Positions 63,905 through 64,000 of a stretch of 64,000 nt of DNA are shown here, piece after piece. Location of the stretch: NCBI GenBank assembly GCA_019635485.1, contig JAHBZL010000009.1, positions 1-64,000 of the forward strand, read 5' to 3'. How positions within the stretch are numbered: the stretch's first letter is position 1; the number at the start of each line of letters is the position of its first letter. The position numbers and the translations under genes are program-made. The notes under the pieces are model-generated. The model was given only the letters and a program-made list of their open reading frames with translations, was not told the DNA's origin and did no database searches. The stretch comes from Piscinibacter sp. (GTDB taxonomy: Bacteria; Pseudomonadota; Gammaproteobacteria; Burkholderiales; Burkholderiaceae_C).

Positions 63905-64000
63905 ATGAGGTTTCGTATCAGCCGTCGGGCTGCGATGATGGCGCGTGTGTTCGCCTGCATGGCCCTCACCGCCTGCGGCGGTACCCGCGACGATGCAACG
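63905..64000 (+). CDS. Lipoprotein, N-terminal part only (runs off the window)
   Basis: The first 32 codons are visible: MRFRISRRAAMMARVFACMALTACGG. Basic n-region, hydrophobic stretch and the lipobox ALTAC with Cys about residue 24 form a lipoprotein signal peptide; the protein is probably anchored in the outer or inner membrane. The following residues TRDDAT are too few to identify a family. The 3' end is outside the window. Confidence 0.6.
   Translation, partial: MRFRISRRAAMMARVFACMALTACGGTRDDAT

Overview
The window is a contiguous piece of a very GC-rich (about 70%) Gram-negative chromosome. Protein content points to a betaproteobacterium of the order Burkholderiales, probably near the Rubrivivax/Leptothrix/Methylibium group. 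The indicators are a DUF3579 protein beside rpsT and murJ, a single-chain PurL, the kynB-kynU-kynA operon facing an aminobenzoyl-CoA operon, and the rpsP-rimM-trmD-rplS order. This assignment is inference from protein character and gene order; there is no rRNA or tRNA gene to confirm it.

Layout. 1-2.9 kb: small accessory genes (secreted protein, VOC protein, AraC regulator, secreted HExxH protein). 3.1-8.5 kb: an envelope-modification island on the minus strand with a MipA-like outer-membrane protein, an OmpR-type response regulator, a sensor kinase, an EptA-type phosphoethanolamine transferase and a broken PAP2 gene. 8.7-13 kb: a Tat-exported amidohydrolase, a stretch of decayed genes, and a TRAP permease pair without a binding protein; codon use in the amidohydrolase is less GC-biased than its surroundings. 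13-17.9 kb: TRIC-type channel, a large orphan coiled-coil protein, DUF4242 protein, Crp/Fnr regulator and a glycine-zipper lipoprotein.

18-29.2 kb is the metabolic centrepiece. kynB-kynU-kynA (minus strand) would turn tryptophan into anthranilate. The divergent operon (aminobenzoyl-CoA monooxygenase/reductase, MarR regulator, enoyl-CoA hydratase, acyl-CoA dehydrogenase, aminobenzoate-CoA ligase, RidA, then a binding protein) would activate anthranilate to its CoA thioester and dearomatise it aerobically. The two operons share an 82-bp divergent promoter with a 21-bp imperfect palindrome over the -35 regions. 29.4-34 kb: gamma-glutamyltransferase, then a Ser/Thr kinase-UspA fusion overlapping a metallophosphoesterase gene and a CxxCxxCC protein gene. 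34-64 kb is mostly housekeeping: argD-argF, rpsT, murJ, hda-HAD-pcnB-folK, a PhoU-like/PiT phosphate pair, rpsP-rimM-trmD-rplS, rsgA, pterin dehydratase, M48 protease, orn, selU, glnD, map and purL. The window ends inside a lipoprotein gene.

Several intergenic GC-rich hairpin elements recur (18.8, 23.3 and 55.9 kb). One is bracketed by 9-bp direct repeats and one is translated as part of the kynA N-terminus. No CRISPR array, transposase, tRNA or rRNA gene was seen. Most genes are packed into operons with 4-bp ATGA stop/start overlaps. The strongest candidates for new biology are the shared kyn/abm operator, the REP-like hairpin element, the kinase-UspA/phosphoesterase module, the orphan 763-residue protein and the GAAAG direct-repeat boxes around the mipA-eptA island.
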